From NCBI RefSeq assembly GCF_900582195.1, contig NZ_UTHA01000068.1, forward strand, positions 106,277 to 170,276: a stretch of DNA of 64,000 nt, read 5' to 3'. Shown piece by piece: positions 19,137-27,516 of this stretch. Within the stretch, counting starts at the first letter, position 1. Every line of letters begins with the position of its first letter. This DNA is from Pseudomonas viridiflava (GTDB taxonomy: Bacteria; Pseudomonadota; Gammaproteobacteria; Pseudomonadales; Pseudomonadaceae). Made by a program: the position numbers and the translations under genes. The notes beneath the pieces were generated by a model, which searched no databases, was not told the origin of the DNA, and saw only the letters and a program-made list of their open reading frames with translations.

Positions 19137-19256
19137 TGTGGGAGCGACGGTGCGACGATTCGACTTGCTCGCGAAGGCGTCGTGTCAGCCAACTTCTAAA
19201 TCACTGACCCACCGCTTTCGCGAGCAAGTCGAATCGTCGCACCGTCGCTCCCACAT
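19137..19256. repeat. REP pair with a longer variant arm
   Basis: Both units carry the same extra palindromic-arm sequence: TGTGGGAGCGACGGTGCGAC... starting 19137 and the exact inverse ending ...GTCGCACCGTCGCTCCCACA at 19256. The standard core GAGCGAGCTTGCTCGCG is replaced by GAGCGACGGTGCGACGATTC followed by GACTTGCTCGCG in each. Confidence 0.9.
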
Positions 19257-19279
19257 TTGGTTCGGCGCCAAAGCCTCCA

Positions 19280-19311
19280 TTTGGTGCATTAAAAAATCTT
19301 CACGCACCAAA
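19280..19311. promoter_or_regulatory. Dyad upstream of the ureE sigma-54 promoter (candidate activator site)
   Basis: TTTGGTGC at 19280-19287 and GCACCAAA at 19304-19311 form a perfect 8-bp inverted repeat with a 16-base centre, about 72-105 bases upstream of the -24 element. The half sequences match NtrC half-sites (GGTGC/GCACC) but in reversed order relative to the classic site, so NtrC binding is only a suggestion. Confidence 0.4.
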
Positions 19312-19382
19312 ACCTTCCATAATCCCGCAACATCTTGAAACATCCACTACGCTCCGACAGGGATTTCCTACATCTCGTCCGA

Positions 19383-19400
19383 TTGGCAAGGCCCTTGCTC
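19383..19400 (+). promoter_or_regulatory. Sigma-54 promoter of ureEFG-hupE
   Basis: TTGGCAAGGCCCTTGCTC matches the sigma-54 consensus (TGGCACG-N4-TTGCW), with the invariant GG (19385-19386) and GC (19397-19398) separated by exactly 10 bases. It lies 36 bases before the ureE start. This implies nitrogen-regulated expression through an enhancer-binding protein. Confidence 0.8.
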
Positions 19401-19435
19401 TAGCCAGAGTATTGTCCATAGCTGGAAGCTTTCCG

Positions 19436-19936
19436 ATGCTGGTGATTCACCACAGAATCGACCCTCAACCCGTCTGGGCCGCCGAGTTGCACCTGACCTT
19501 CGAAGCGCGGAGCAAAAGCCGTTTGCGCTGTTTCAGTGCCGAGGGCGAAGACGTCGGATTGTTTTTGGAGCGCGGTCAGCCGCCACTGTATGACGGCGAA
19601 TGCCTTCAGGCTGAAGACGGCCGCATCGTCCGCGTCTGCGCCCGCCCCGAGCAATTGCTGCACGTCACCTGCGCCAACGCCTTCGAACTGACCCGCGCCG
19701 CTTATCACTTGGGTAACCGCCACGTCGCCCTGCAAGTCGGCGACGGTTGGCTGCGCCTGCTCGACGACTACGTGCTCAAAGCCATGCTCGAACAACTCGG
19801 CGCGCAGGTCGAAGCGATCGAGGCGCCGTTCCAGCCGGAACACGGCGCCTACGGCGGCGGCCATCACCATTCACGCCACGGCGACGAAGACTTCAATTAC
19901 GCGCCGAAACTCCATCAGTTCGGCGTACGCCTGTGA
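19436..19936 (+). CDS. ureE: Urease accessory protein UreE
   Basis: Nickel metallochaperone delivering Ni2+ for urease activation; 166 residues. The N-terminal peptide-binding domain (1-75) and the metal-binding domain containing NAFELTRAAYHLGNRHV (about 90-106) are clear. The C-terminal His-rich tail (GGGHHHSRHGDED) is short, as in pseudomonads. ATG at 19436 gives the family start MLVIHHRI. The stop overlaps the GTG start of ureF. Confidence 0.96.
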   Translation: MLVIHHRIDPQPVWAAELHLTFEARSKSRLRCFSAEGEDVGLFLERGQPPLYDGECLQAEDGRIVRVCARPEQLLHVTCANAFELTRAAYHLGNRHVALQVGDGWLRLLDDYVLKAMLEQLGAQVEAIEAPFQPEHGAYGGGHHHSRHGDEDFNYAPKLHQFGVRL

Positions 19937-20607
19937 ATCCGGCCTGGGCGCTGTTGCGCCTGGCCAGTCCGCAATTGCCGATTGGCGGCTACAGCTATTC
20001 GCAAGGCCTGGAAATGGCGGTGGATAACGGCCGCGTGAACAACCCGGACAGTGCCCGGCGCTGGATCAGCGATCAGTTGCTGCTCAACCTCGCACGCTTT
20101 GAAGCGCCGCTACTGCTCGCGCATTGCCAGGCAGCCGCCGATGAACAATGGGCCGAGTTGCAGATCCTTTGCGAAAGCCATCGCGCCAGCCGCGAAACTC
20201 GCGAGTTGCATCTGGAGAGCCGGCAGATGGGCTATTCGTTGCAGCAACTGCTCAATGGTTTGCCTGAACTCGACGCGCCCGCCCGCGACTTTCTCGATCA
20301 ATGTCCAGAACCGCATCTGGCTCTGTGCTGGGCGCTGGCCGCGCGCGCTTGGGGCATCAGCCCGCAAGACGCCCTCGCCGCGTGGCTGTGGAGCTGGCTG
20401 GAAAACCAGCTCGCCGTGTTGATGAAAACCCTGCCGCTGGGTCAGCAAGCCGCGCAACGCCTGACCAGCGAACTGCTGCCGCTGCTGCAACAGGCGCAGC
20501 AGGACGCCAGCCGAATCAATCCCGAACACATCGGCAGCGCCGCGTTTGGTCTGTCCCTGGCGTGCATGGCCCACGAACGCCAGTACAGCCGACTCTTCCG
20601 TTCTTAG
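19933..20607 (+). CDS. ureF: Urease accessory protein UreF
   Basis: All-helical accessory protein of the UreD-UreF-UreG activation complex; 224 residues. The family start ALLRLASPQLPIGGYSYSQGLE is clear right after the GTG at 19933-19935, which overlaps the ureE stop (GTGA). The C-terminal PEHIGSAAFGLSLACMAHERQYSRLFRS is also typical. Translation is coupled to ureE. Confidence 0.95.
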   Translation: MNPAWALLRLASPQLPIGGYSYSQGLEMAVDNGRVNNPDSARRWISDQLLLNLARFEAPLLLAHCQAAADEQWAELQILCESHRASRETRELHLESRQMGYSLQQLLNGLPELDAPARDFLDQCPEPHLALCWALAARAWGISPQDALAAWLWSWLENQLAVLMKTLPLGQQAAQRLTSELLPLLQQAQQDASRINPEHIGSAAFGLSLACMAHERQYSRLFRS

Positions 20608-20619
20608 GAGAAACACTCG

Positions 20620-21234
<615 letters not shown>

Positions 21235-21261
21235 TTCACTGCTCAACAAGGAAGCTTATTC

Positions 21262-21834
21262 ATGACACTCAAACGTATTCTTGGCGCTGTGGCGCTGCTG
21301 CTGACTCCGGCATTGGCCTTCGCTCACCCGGGGCATGGCGACAGCGGTTTGATCGCCGGCATCAGCCACCCGATCGGCGGCCTCGACCATTTGCTGGCAA
21401 TGGTCGCTGTCGGCCTGTGGGCCGCGCAACAGCAAGGCGCGGCGCGCTGGGCACTGCCGTGCACGTTTGTCGGCACCATGCTGATTGGCGGCATGCTCGG
21501 GTTTGAAGGGCTGGAACTGCCGGCGCTGGAAAGCGGGATTGCCGCGTCAGTGCTGGCGTTGGGCTTGGCCGTGGCACTGGCGGTGCGTCCGCCGTTGGTC
21601 ATGGCGGTGGCAGCGACGGCGCTGTTTGCGTTGTTCCATGGCGTGGCGCATGGCCTGGAGCTGCCGGACATGAGCAGTCCTTGGGCGTATGCGGCGGGTT
21701 TCGTCGCCGCGACGGCTGCATTGCATGCCGCTGGTTATGCCGTGGTGCGTTTCCTGCCTCAGGCGGCTGCGCCGTTGGTGCGCCTTGCAGGTGCGGCTTC
21801 GGCAGTGACTGGGGCCGGGTTGTTAACAGGTTGA
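21262..21834 (+). CDS. HupE/UreJ family membrane protein
   Basis: A 190-residue inner-membrane protein of the HupE/UreJ family, proposed nickel (or cobalt) permeases. An N-terminal signal (MTLKRILGAVALLLTPALAFA) is followed by the family motif HPGHGDSG (residues 22-29) and SHPIGGLDHLLAMVAVGLWA (about 35-54), then five to six further hydrophobic helices with a FHGVAHGLELP motif near 115-125. Its place 27 bases after ureG supports nickel supply to urease. Confidence 0.93.
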   Translation: MTLKRILGAVALLLTPALAFAHPGHGDSGLIAGISHPIGGLDHLLAMVAVGLWAAQQQGAARWALPCTFVGTMLIGGMLGFEGLELPALESGIAASVLALGLAVALAVRPPLVMAVAATALFALFHGVAHGLELPDMSSPWAYAAGFVAATAALHAAGYAVVRFLPQAAAPLVRLAGAASAVTGAGLLTG

Positions 21835-21851
21835 TCAGTTAGCGCCTGCAC

Positions 21852-21937
21852 TGGCCTCTTCGCGAGCAAGCTCGCTCCCACATTGGATTTTTGGTGTACA
21901 CAAAACTTGTGGGAGCGAGCTTGCTCGCGAAGGCGGC
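21852..21937. repeat. REP pair
   Basis: Inverted REP units at about 21858-21881 and 21908-21932 between hupE and the epimerase gene. Confidence 0.95.
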
Positions 21938-22017
21938 CGATCAGACGCCGCATCTCTGATGCCGGTCTCTCTGCTACCATGTCGCGCAATCGCCCCAGCC
22001 CGTGACGACGTCCGCCC

Positions 22018-23151
22018 ATGCCCCACGCTTCCCGCTCCACCGCCCTGCCCGAATTGACCGCCCTGTTCGATGATGTGCAACAGCACTTCGTCAATGTGAT
22101 TGTGCCCCTCTGGCAAGGCCCGGGCTGGAACGCCGACATGGCGTTGCCCTATGAGGCACTGGACGCCACGCATCAGCCGCTGCCACCGCAGCGCTATCGG
22201 GCGATGGCCTGCGCGCGGCAGCTGTATCTGTTTTCCAGTCTGATCGGGGTTGTGGATAACGCTGAGGTTCGTGCCGCGGCGCTGTTCCGCTCCTTGCAAC
22301 GGCACTTTCATGATGCCGAGCACGGCGGCTGGTTCTACAGCATCGACGCCCAGGGCAAGCCGCTGGATCAGCGCAAGGATCTCTACACCCACGCCTTCAT
22401 CCTGTTTGCCTGCGCGCATTACTGGGCGAAGTCCGACGATCCGCTGGTCGAGTCGACCCTGAATGCGGCGCTGGAAATCATCGGTCGACGCTTTGCCACC
22501 GGCGATGGCTTGTACGAAGCCTGTCTGGAACGCGACTGGATCACCCTGCAGACCGGTCCATTGCAAAACCCGTTGATGCACCTGGCCGAGGCGTTTCTCG
22601 CCACCCTGGCGGTTCGCGAAGATCCCCGGACGCAGCAGGCATTGCTGGAGTTATGCACAGCCATGCACAAGCAGTTCGTCGACCCGCAATATGGTGTGTT
22701 GATGGAGAAGCCGCTCGGGGCTGTGGATAACTGGTATGAGCCCGGGCACCAATTCGAATGGTACTTCCTGCTGGAATCGTCAGCGTTGCTGCGCAGTTCG
22801 AAACTGCACGCGGCGCTGGATCGAGCGTTTGCCTTTACCGAGCAATACGGTGTGGTGCAGCCATCCGGAGCGGTGCGGGCGATGCTCGATCTGGAAATGG
22901 ACGGGCGCCCGCGAGACTCGACTCAGCGGATCTGGGCTCAGGCGGAATATCTGCGCGCGCTGACGTTGCGTCAGGACAGTGAAGCGGTGGTGCTGCGCCA
23001 GTTACAGGCGTTGCAGCAGCGGTTTCTGCATGCCGGTGGCTGGCATGAGTGCCGGGACGAGTTGGGCGAGGTGAGTCGCAAGGACATGCCTTCGACTACG
23101 CCGTATCACTTGGCGACTTGTTACCACGGTCTGGCTGAATATCTGCGCTGA
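22018..23151 (+). CDS. AGE-family sugar epimerase/isomerase
   Basis: A 377-residue (alpha/alpha)6-barrel protein of the N-acylglucosamine 2-epimerase family. Typical motifs are ARQLYLFSSLIGVVDN (about 63-78), GGWFYSIDAQG (about 103-113), DLYTHAFILFACAHY (about 122-136), PNPLMHLAEAF-like QNPLMHLAEAF (about 183-193) and the C-terminal MPSTTPYHLATCYHGLAEYL containing a catalytic-type His. Members act on mannose, glucose, N-acetylmannosamine or sulfosugars; the specific substrate is not evident and neighbours give no clue. Confidence 0.85.
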   Translation: MPHASRSTALPELTALFDDVQQHFVNVIVPLWQGPGWNADMALPYEALDATHQPLPPQRYRAMACARQLYLFSSLIGVVDNAEVRAAALFRSLQRHFHDAEHGGWFYSIDAQGKPLDQRKDLYTHAFILFACAHYWAKSDDPLVESTLNAALEIIGRRFATGDGLYEACLERDWITLQTGPLQNPLMHLAEAFLATLAVREDPRTQQALLELCTAMHKQFVDPQYGVLMEKPLGAVDNWYEPGHQFEWYFLLESSALLRSSKLHAALDRAFAFTEQYGVVQPSGAVRAMLDLEMDGRPRDSTQRIWAQAEYLRALTLRQDSEAVVLRQLQALQQRFLHAGGWHECRDELGEVSRKDMPSTTPYHLATCYHGLAEYLR

Positions 23152-23162
23152 TTTATAGATCG

Positions 23163-23229
23163 CTTTCGCGAGCAGGCTCGCTCCCACAGGGGAACGCATT
23201 CCAAATGTAGGAGTGAGCCTGCTCGCGAT
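23163..23229. repeat. REP pair (GAGCCTGCTCGCG variant)
   Basis: Left unit TTCGCGAGCAGGCTCGCTCC starts at 23165; right unit is slightly decayed (TGTAGGAGTGAGCCTGCTCG). The core is CCTG instead of CTTG. Confidence 0.9.
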
Positions 23230-23246
23230 CAGCCGTTACACGGTCT

Positions 23247-24152
23247 TCAGGCGATCCACTTCCTGTCCCCGGTAAAGCTGATGGTCAACCAGCGCGCCGC
23301 ATCCGGCTTGCCCAGCTTCGTCGAAATCTCCTCACGCAACGTATCCAGCTGACCAACACTGCTCAGCGCATAGTCCGCTGGCAACACCACATGAATCTCG
23401 ATAAACCGCGCCCGCCCGTGCTTCTGCACGTACGACACGTAATCGTCGAAGCCATGCTCGATTTTCGCCGCGTCCATCACCTGGCGCACCTGATCATCCA
23501 GCGTGTCCGGGGCAATCCCCAGTACATCGCGCAGCGCCGGGCCAAGGATCTTGAACGCCGGCGGCAGCATGGTCAGGGCCAGCACGATCAGGATCAGCGG
23601 GTCGACATAGACAGCCCACTGGCCATAACCCTGGGACTTGAGCAGCAACGCCGCGAGGAAACTGATCAACAGGCCTACCGACAGCATCGCGTCCACCAGC
23701 CAACTGATGTTGTCGAACTGGATCAAGCTGGATTTGAGCTTGCGGTTACGCTGCCGTACGTAGAAGAAGTAGGCGAATTCGACCACGGTAAACACCGCGG
23801 CATAAATGATCACCAGTCCTAACTCGATATCGCGGCCACCATTGATGACGCCGAACACACCGTTCAGAAACGCGTAGATCGCGATCAACATCAGGAAGCT
23901 GCCTTCGATCAGCAGCACCATCGGCTCCAGATGCCAGAAACCGAACTGAAAACGGTGGTTGCTTTGCTTGGCGATCAGCTTGGCGGTGATCAGCATCAGG
24001 ACTTTGATGAACGTTGCGATCAGCGAGAAAAAACCATCGAACAGGATGGATTGCGAACCTGAAACAAAACCGGTGACGATCCCGGCAATCGCCACAGCCA
24101 ACATCAGAATGGTCGATTGTTTGAGCAGTGCCTGCTCACCTCGGTTACTCAC
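23247..24152 (-). CDS. Cation diffusion facilitator (CDF) family transporter
   Basis: A 301-residue inner-membrane protein with six hydrophobic helices (about 12-195) and a C-terminal cytoplasmic domain (about 205-300). The usual CDF first metal site is modified: helix 2 reads LFDGFFSLIATFI (Asp then Phe instead of HxxxD), while helix 5 has SWLVDAMLSVG with Asp. GTG is the start (MSNRGEQALL), with GAGGAG 5 bases upstream. CDF proteins export Zn, Fe, Mn or Co by proton antiport; the unusual site leaves the metal open. Monocistronic, flanked by REP pairs. Confidence 0.82.
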   Translation of the reverse strand: MSNRGEQALLKQSTILMLAVAIAGIVTGFVSGSQSILFDGFFSLIATFIKVLMLITAKLIAKQSNHRFQFGFWHLEPMVLLIEGSFLMLIAIYAFLNGVFGVINGGRDIELGLVIIYAAVFTVVEFAYFFYVRQRNRKLKSSLIQFDNISWLVDAMLSVGLLISFLAALLLKSQGYGQWAVYVDPLILIVLALTMLPPAFKILGPALRDVLGIAPDTLDDQVRQVMDAAKIEHGFDDYVSYVQKHGRARFIEIHVVLPADYALSSVGQLDTLREEISTKLGKPDAARWLTISFTGDRKWIA

Positions 24153-24242
24153 TTTGACTCCTCGAAAAACCTTGAAAACCGCGGGGTGCGGTTGGGTTGT
24201 TGCGAGGGGAGTTTACCTGATCGGTATTTATTGCCTGTGACG

Positions 24243-24314
24243 GCCCCTTCGCGAGCAGGCTCGCTCCCACTTTGAAATGCATTCCAATGTGGGAGCGAGC
24301 TTGCTCGCGAAGGG
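24243..24314. repeat. REP pair (mixed variant)
   Basis: Left unit uses the CAGG core (TTCGCGAGCAGGCTCGCTCC) and right unit the CTTG core (TGTGGGAGCGAGCTTGCTCG), so the two arms are not identical. Confidence 0.93.
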
Positions 24315-24327
24315 CTTCAGCGCGGTC

Positions 24328-25092
24328 TTAAGCCTTGTTACGCTCAATGGCAAACCCGGCCCAGGTCTGGCTCACCGGCATCAACTCGAGGCTGTTGATA
24401 TTGATATGCGCCGGCGCATTCATCACCCAGAAAATCGTCTCGGCGATGTCCTGCGGCTGGATTGGCTCGGCACCGGCATAAGTCGCGTTGTAACGCTCCT
24501 GATCGCCGGCAAAACGCACCAGCGAAAACTCGCTTTCGCACAGCCCCGGCTCGATGTTGCTGACCCGCACGCCGGTGCCCTGCAAATCGCAACGCAGGTT
24601 CAGCGAGAACTGTTTAACGAACGCCTTGGTCGCGCCGTACACATGGCTGCCCGGATACGGATAGTTGCCAGCGATGGAACCAAGGTTGACGATGCCGGCG
24701 CCACGGCCATGGGCGATCAGGCGCGGCAGCAGCAAGCGCGTGGCGTACATCAGGCCTTTGACGTTGGTGTCGACCATCGTGTCCCAATCGTCCAGATCGC
24801 ACTTCGGCGCCGGGTCCACGCCCAAGGCCAGACCTGCGTTGTTGATCAGGCCACGCAGCTTGGCGAACGATGGCGGCAGGTTGGCGATCGCCTCTTCCAT
24901 CGCCTTTCGATCACGCACATCGAGGACCAGACCGTGCACTTCGGTTTGCTTCGACAATTCGGCGCACAGGGCGCTCAGGCGTTCTTCACGACGGCCGGTC
25001 AGCACCAGTTTCCAGCCAGCCTCGGCAAAACGGCGGGCACAGGCTTCACCAAATCCGGACGTCGCGCCGGTGATAAACAGGGTGTTGGACAT
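24328..25092 (-). CDS. ydfG: YdfG-like short-chain dehydrogenase (3-hydroxy acid dehydrogenase)
   Basis: A 254-residue classical SDR. Motifs: cofactor glycine loop TGATSGFGEACARRF (residues 8-22), NNAGLA (about 86-91), catalytic Ser in NLGSIAG and YGATKAFVKQFSLNL with catalytic Tyr/Lys (about 153-157). Overall it follows E. coli YdfG closely, including NAPAHININSLELMPVSQTWAGF near the C-terminus. YdfG oxidises L-allo-threonine and L-serine and reduces malonic semialdehyde with NADPH. AAGGAG upstream supports ATG at 25092. Confidence 0.9.
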   Translation of the reverse strand: MSNTLFITGATSGFGEACARRFAEAGWKLVLTGRREERLSALCAELSKQTEVHGLVLDVRDRKAMEEAIANLPPSFAKLRGLINNAGLALGVDPAPKCDLDDWDTMVDTNVKGLMYATRLLLPRLIAHGRGAGIVNLGSIAGNYPYPGSHVYGATKAFVKQFSLNLRCDLQGTGVRVSNIEPGLCESEFSLVRFAGDQERYNATYAGAEPIQPQDIAETIFWVMNAPAHININSLELMPVSQTWAGFAIERNKA

Positions 25093-25192
25093 CGTGTTCT
25101 CCTTGCTTCGGCCGCTGGGGCAGCCCTTGGAATAGAAAATCAGCAGGCAGCATGCCCGCCCGCGCATTCACGGGCAACACCCACAAGCTGTA

Positions 25193-25300
25193 CAAAAAAC
25201 AACCAGCCGTACCAACGCCACAGCCAGCGTGGCCTGTAGCCATGTGCACGCATGTTATCCACAGTCCCTTCCACAGTTTCCGGGGGCAAGTGCAAACGCG
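25193..25300 (+). repeat. Degenerate direct repeat, copy A, with DnaA-like box
   Basis: Begins CAAAAAACAACCAGCC; 62 bases later comes TTATCCACAG, then TTCCACAGTTTCCGGGGGCA. Copy B at 25568 has the same three elements at the same spacing. Confidence 0.65.
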
Positions 25301-25567
25301 CAAAGCCGCGCCACACAAGGCTTTGCGGGCGAAATAGAAAGTTTTTTGCTTGACCCTGAAGCGGCAGGTGTGCGGGACATGGCATTTTGCACGACGGGCC
25401 GGTCAGCACAGTGATTGCGCGAGGCCAGTAATTACGGCCCTCAGCGCCGTCTTTCCAGAGTTTAATCACAGACTTATCCACAGGCTTGATCATCTGGAAC
25501 TGGCTGAGTGACGATACCCAGAAAAAGGTTGACAACGACGTCTTCAGCTCCTGCAAAACTGCCTGAT

Positions 25568-25672
25568 CAAAAAACAACCACACACTTGCAGACCACGGTT
25601 TTCAAGGCGTGCAGCCAGATACACCCACGTTATTCACAGCCAGCTCCACAGTAACCGGGGACAAGTCAAAAC
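25568..25672 (+). repeat. Degenerate direct repeat, copy B, with DnaA-like box
   Basis: Begins CAAAAAACAACCACAC; exactly 62 bases later comes TTATTCACAG, then CTCCACAGTAACCGGGGACA. Similarity to copy A is highest from the nonamer through the CCGGGG block. Confidence 0.65.
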
Positions 25673-25765
25673 TGTGGAAAAACAGCCATTTGCAGCGTCT
25701 ATATGTCGCGCTTTGGAAGCTTGGGGAATTTGTTTTCCACAATTCTGGAATCTGCACAAGTCAAC

Positions 25766-25857
25766 TGTGGGAGCGAGCCTGCTCGCGAAAGCGATGGCAT
25801 ATCCAGCCAATCAAGTGACTGATACACCGCATTCGCGAGCAGGCTCGCTCCCACAGA
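25766..25857. repeat. REP pair (CCTG-core variant)
   Basis: Units TGTGGGAGCGAGCCTGCTCG at 25766 and TTCGCGAGCAGGCTCGCTCC at about 25832, facing outward relative to most other pairs. Confidence 0.93.
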
Positions 25858-25880
25858 GAGTTGAGGAGGGTTTGAGATGT

Positions 25881-25912
25881 AAAAAAGCCCCGGGACTTTC
25901 GTCACCGGGGCT
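25881..25912 (-). terminator. Intrinsic terminator of the livHMGF transcript
   Basis: Read on the minus strand: GCCCCGG stem, 10-11 base loop, CCGGGGC, followed by six Ts. Located 19 bases past the livF stop. Confidence 0.9.
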
Positions 25913-25930
25913 GTGCATAACGTCGAGGAA

Positions 25931-26647
25931 TCAGTGCCCGCCCAAATAGGCGTTACGCACCTCCTCATTCACCAGCAGTTCTTTACCCGTCCCCGTCAAG
26001 CGAATCTCGCCGTTGACCATCACATACGCGCGGTCCGACAGCTTCAGCGCATGGTTGGCGTTCTGCTCGACCAGAAAAATGGTCATGCCGGTTTTCGCCA
26101 GTTCGCGCAGGGTCGCAAAGATCTGCTTCACCACAATCGGCGCCAGGCCCAGGCTCGGTTCATCGAGCAGCAGCAACTTTGGCCGACTCATCAACGCCCG
26201 GGCAATAGCGAGCATTTGCTGCTCGCCACCGGACATGGTCATCGCCCGCTGATTACGCCGCTCTTCAAGCCGTGGGAACAGCTCGAACATGCGCTGCATG
26301 TCCTCTTTGGCGTACTTGTCGCCAATCGGGATGGTGCCCATCAGCAGGTTTTCCTCGACGGTCATGTCGGGGAACACCCGCCGCCCTTCCGGCGACTGCG
26401 CGATGCCGTTGGAAGCGATGTAGTGCGAGGACTTGTGGGTGATGTCGACGCCCTGATAAAGGATCTGCCCGCCTGCCGCGCGTGGCTGGCCGAAGATCGA
26501 CATCAGCAGCGTCGACTTGCCGGCGCCGTTGGAGCCGATCAGGCTGACGGTTTCCCCTTCGTTGATCTGCAGCGAAACACCTTTGAGGGCCTGGATCGGG
26601 CCATAGAAGACGTCGAGGTCTTTGAGTTCGAGGATCGGTTGCGTCAT
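25931..26647 (-). CDS. livF: High-affinity branched-chain amino-acid ABC transporter ATPase LivF
   Basis: A 238-residue ABC ATPase powering uptake of Leu, Ile and Val. Walker A GSNGAGKS (about 38-45), signature MSGGEQQ (about 138-144), Walker B LLLDEPSLGLAP (about 159-170). Last gene of livHMGF; its ATG overlaps the livG stop. Pseudomonas nomenclature is braG. Confidence 0.96.
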   Translation of the reverse strand: MTQPILELKDLDVFYGPIQALKGVSLQINEGETVSLIGSNGAGKSTLLMSIFGQPRAAGGQILYQGVDITHKSSHYIASNGIAQSPEGRRVFPDMTVEENLLMGTIPIGDKYAKEDMQRMFELFPRLEERRNQRAMTMSGGEQQMLAIARALMSRPKLLLLDEPSLGLAPIVVKQIFATLRELAKTGMTIFLVEQNANHALKLSDRAYVMVNGEIRLTGTGKELLVNEEVRNAYLGGH

Positions 26648-27516
26648 ACCAGCTCCTCTTCGTCAGCGCCCAGGTAGGCCGCTATCACTTTCGGGTCGTT
26701 GCGAATGGCTTCAGGCCCGCCCTCAGCGATGACGATGCCGTGGTCCAGCACCACGATGTGATCGGAAATGCTCATTACCATGCCCATGTCGTGTTCGATC
26801 AGCACCACGGTCAGATCGTGCTCGTCGCGCAGCAGCCGGATCATCGCGCTCAGCGCTTCGGTTTCCTGAGGGTTGAGGCCGGCGGCTGGTTCGTCGAGGC
26901 AGATGATCTGCGGCCGCGTGCACATGGCTCGAGCGATCTCCAGACGGCGTTGCTGACCGTAGGAAAGTTCACCGGCGAGACGGTTGGCGCAGTCCACCAG
27001 ATCGACCACCTCCAGCCAGTAGAACGCGCAATCCAGCGCGTCGCTTTCAGCCTTGCGATAGCCCTTGGTGTTGAGGATGCCGGCGAGCATGTTGCGGTTG
27101 ACCCACATGTGCTGGGCCACCAGCAGGTTTTCCAGCACCGACATTTCCTTGAACAGGCGAATGTTCTGGAAGGTCCGCGCCAGGCCTGCACGGTTCACCA
27201 GATGGGTACCGCCGAACATCTTGTAGTACATGCGGCTGAGGAAGGATTTCGGCGAGACGAAATCCGTTGGTTTGAACGATTCGCCCAGCAACTGGATGAC
27301 GTTGGTCTGCTGGCCGCGCACATTGAGTTCGATCTTGCCGCCAGTGGCTTTGTAGAACCCCGTCAGGCAGTTGAACACCGTGGTCTTGCCGGCGCCGTTG
27401 GGGCCGATCAGGGCGAAGATCGAGTTGCGTTTGACCTTCAGGCTGACATCGCTCAAGGCCTTGATGCCGCCAAAGTGCATCATCAGTTTTTCAACAGAGA
27501 GTACGACTTCACTCAT
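26644..27516 (-). CDS. livG: Branched-chain amino-acid ABC transporter ATPase LivG
   Basis: A 290-residue ABC ATPase pairing with LivF. Walker A GPNGAGKT (about 38-45), an insertion typical of LivG after it (about 60-100), ARTFQNIRLF Q-loop region (about 112-121), signature LSYGQQRRLEIARAM (about 187-201), Walker B ICLDEPAAGLNP (about 207-218). Start and stop overlap neighbours by ATGA junctions. Also called braF. Confidence 0.96.
   Translation of the reverse strand: MSEVVLSVEKLMMHFGGIKALSDVSLKVKRNSIFALIGPNGAGKTTVFNCLTGFYKATGGKIELNVRGQQTNVIQLLGESFKPTDFVSPKSFLSRMYYKMFGGTHLVNRAGLARTFQNIRLFKEMSVLENLLVAQHMWVNRNMLAGILNTKGYRKAESDALDCAFYWLEVVDLVDCANRLAGELSYGQQRRLEIARAMCTRPQIICLDEPAAGLNPQETEALSAMIRLLRDEHDLTVVLIEHDMGMVMSISDHIVVLDHGIVIAEGGPEAIRNDPKVIAAYLGADEEELV

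Larger units (their letters stand above)
25093..25930. other. Gene-free 0.8-kb region with DnaA-box-like cluster
   Basis: No credible gene. Five DnaA-box-like nonamers occur in 490 bases: TTATCCACA at 25255-25263 and 25474-25482, TTATTCACA at 25630-25638, TTTTCCACA at 25733-25741, and its inverse TGTGGAAAA at 25673-25681. A REP pair lies at 25766-25857 and a terminator for the livF transcript at 25881-25912. The region also carries a degenerate direct repeat of about 107 bases (separate entries). Confidence 0.6.

Noticed and set aside
25140..25583. 147-codon open frame on the minus strand in the DnaA-box region
   Set aside because: Trp/Arg-rich sequence without domain, weak start, and it overlaps the spaced direct repeat; more likely noncoding.
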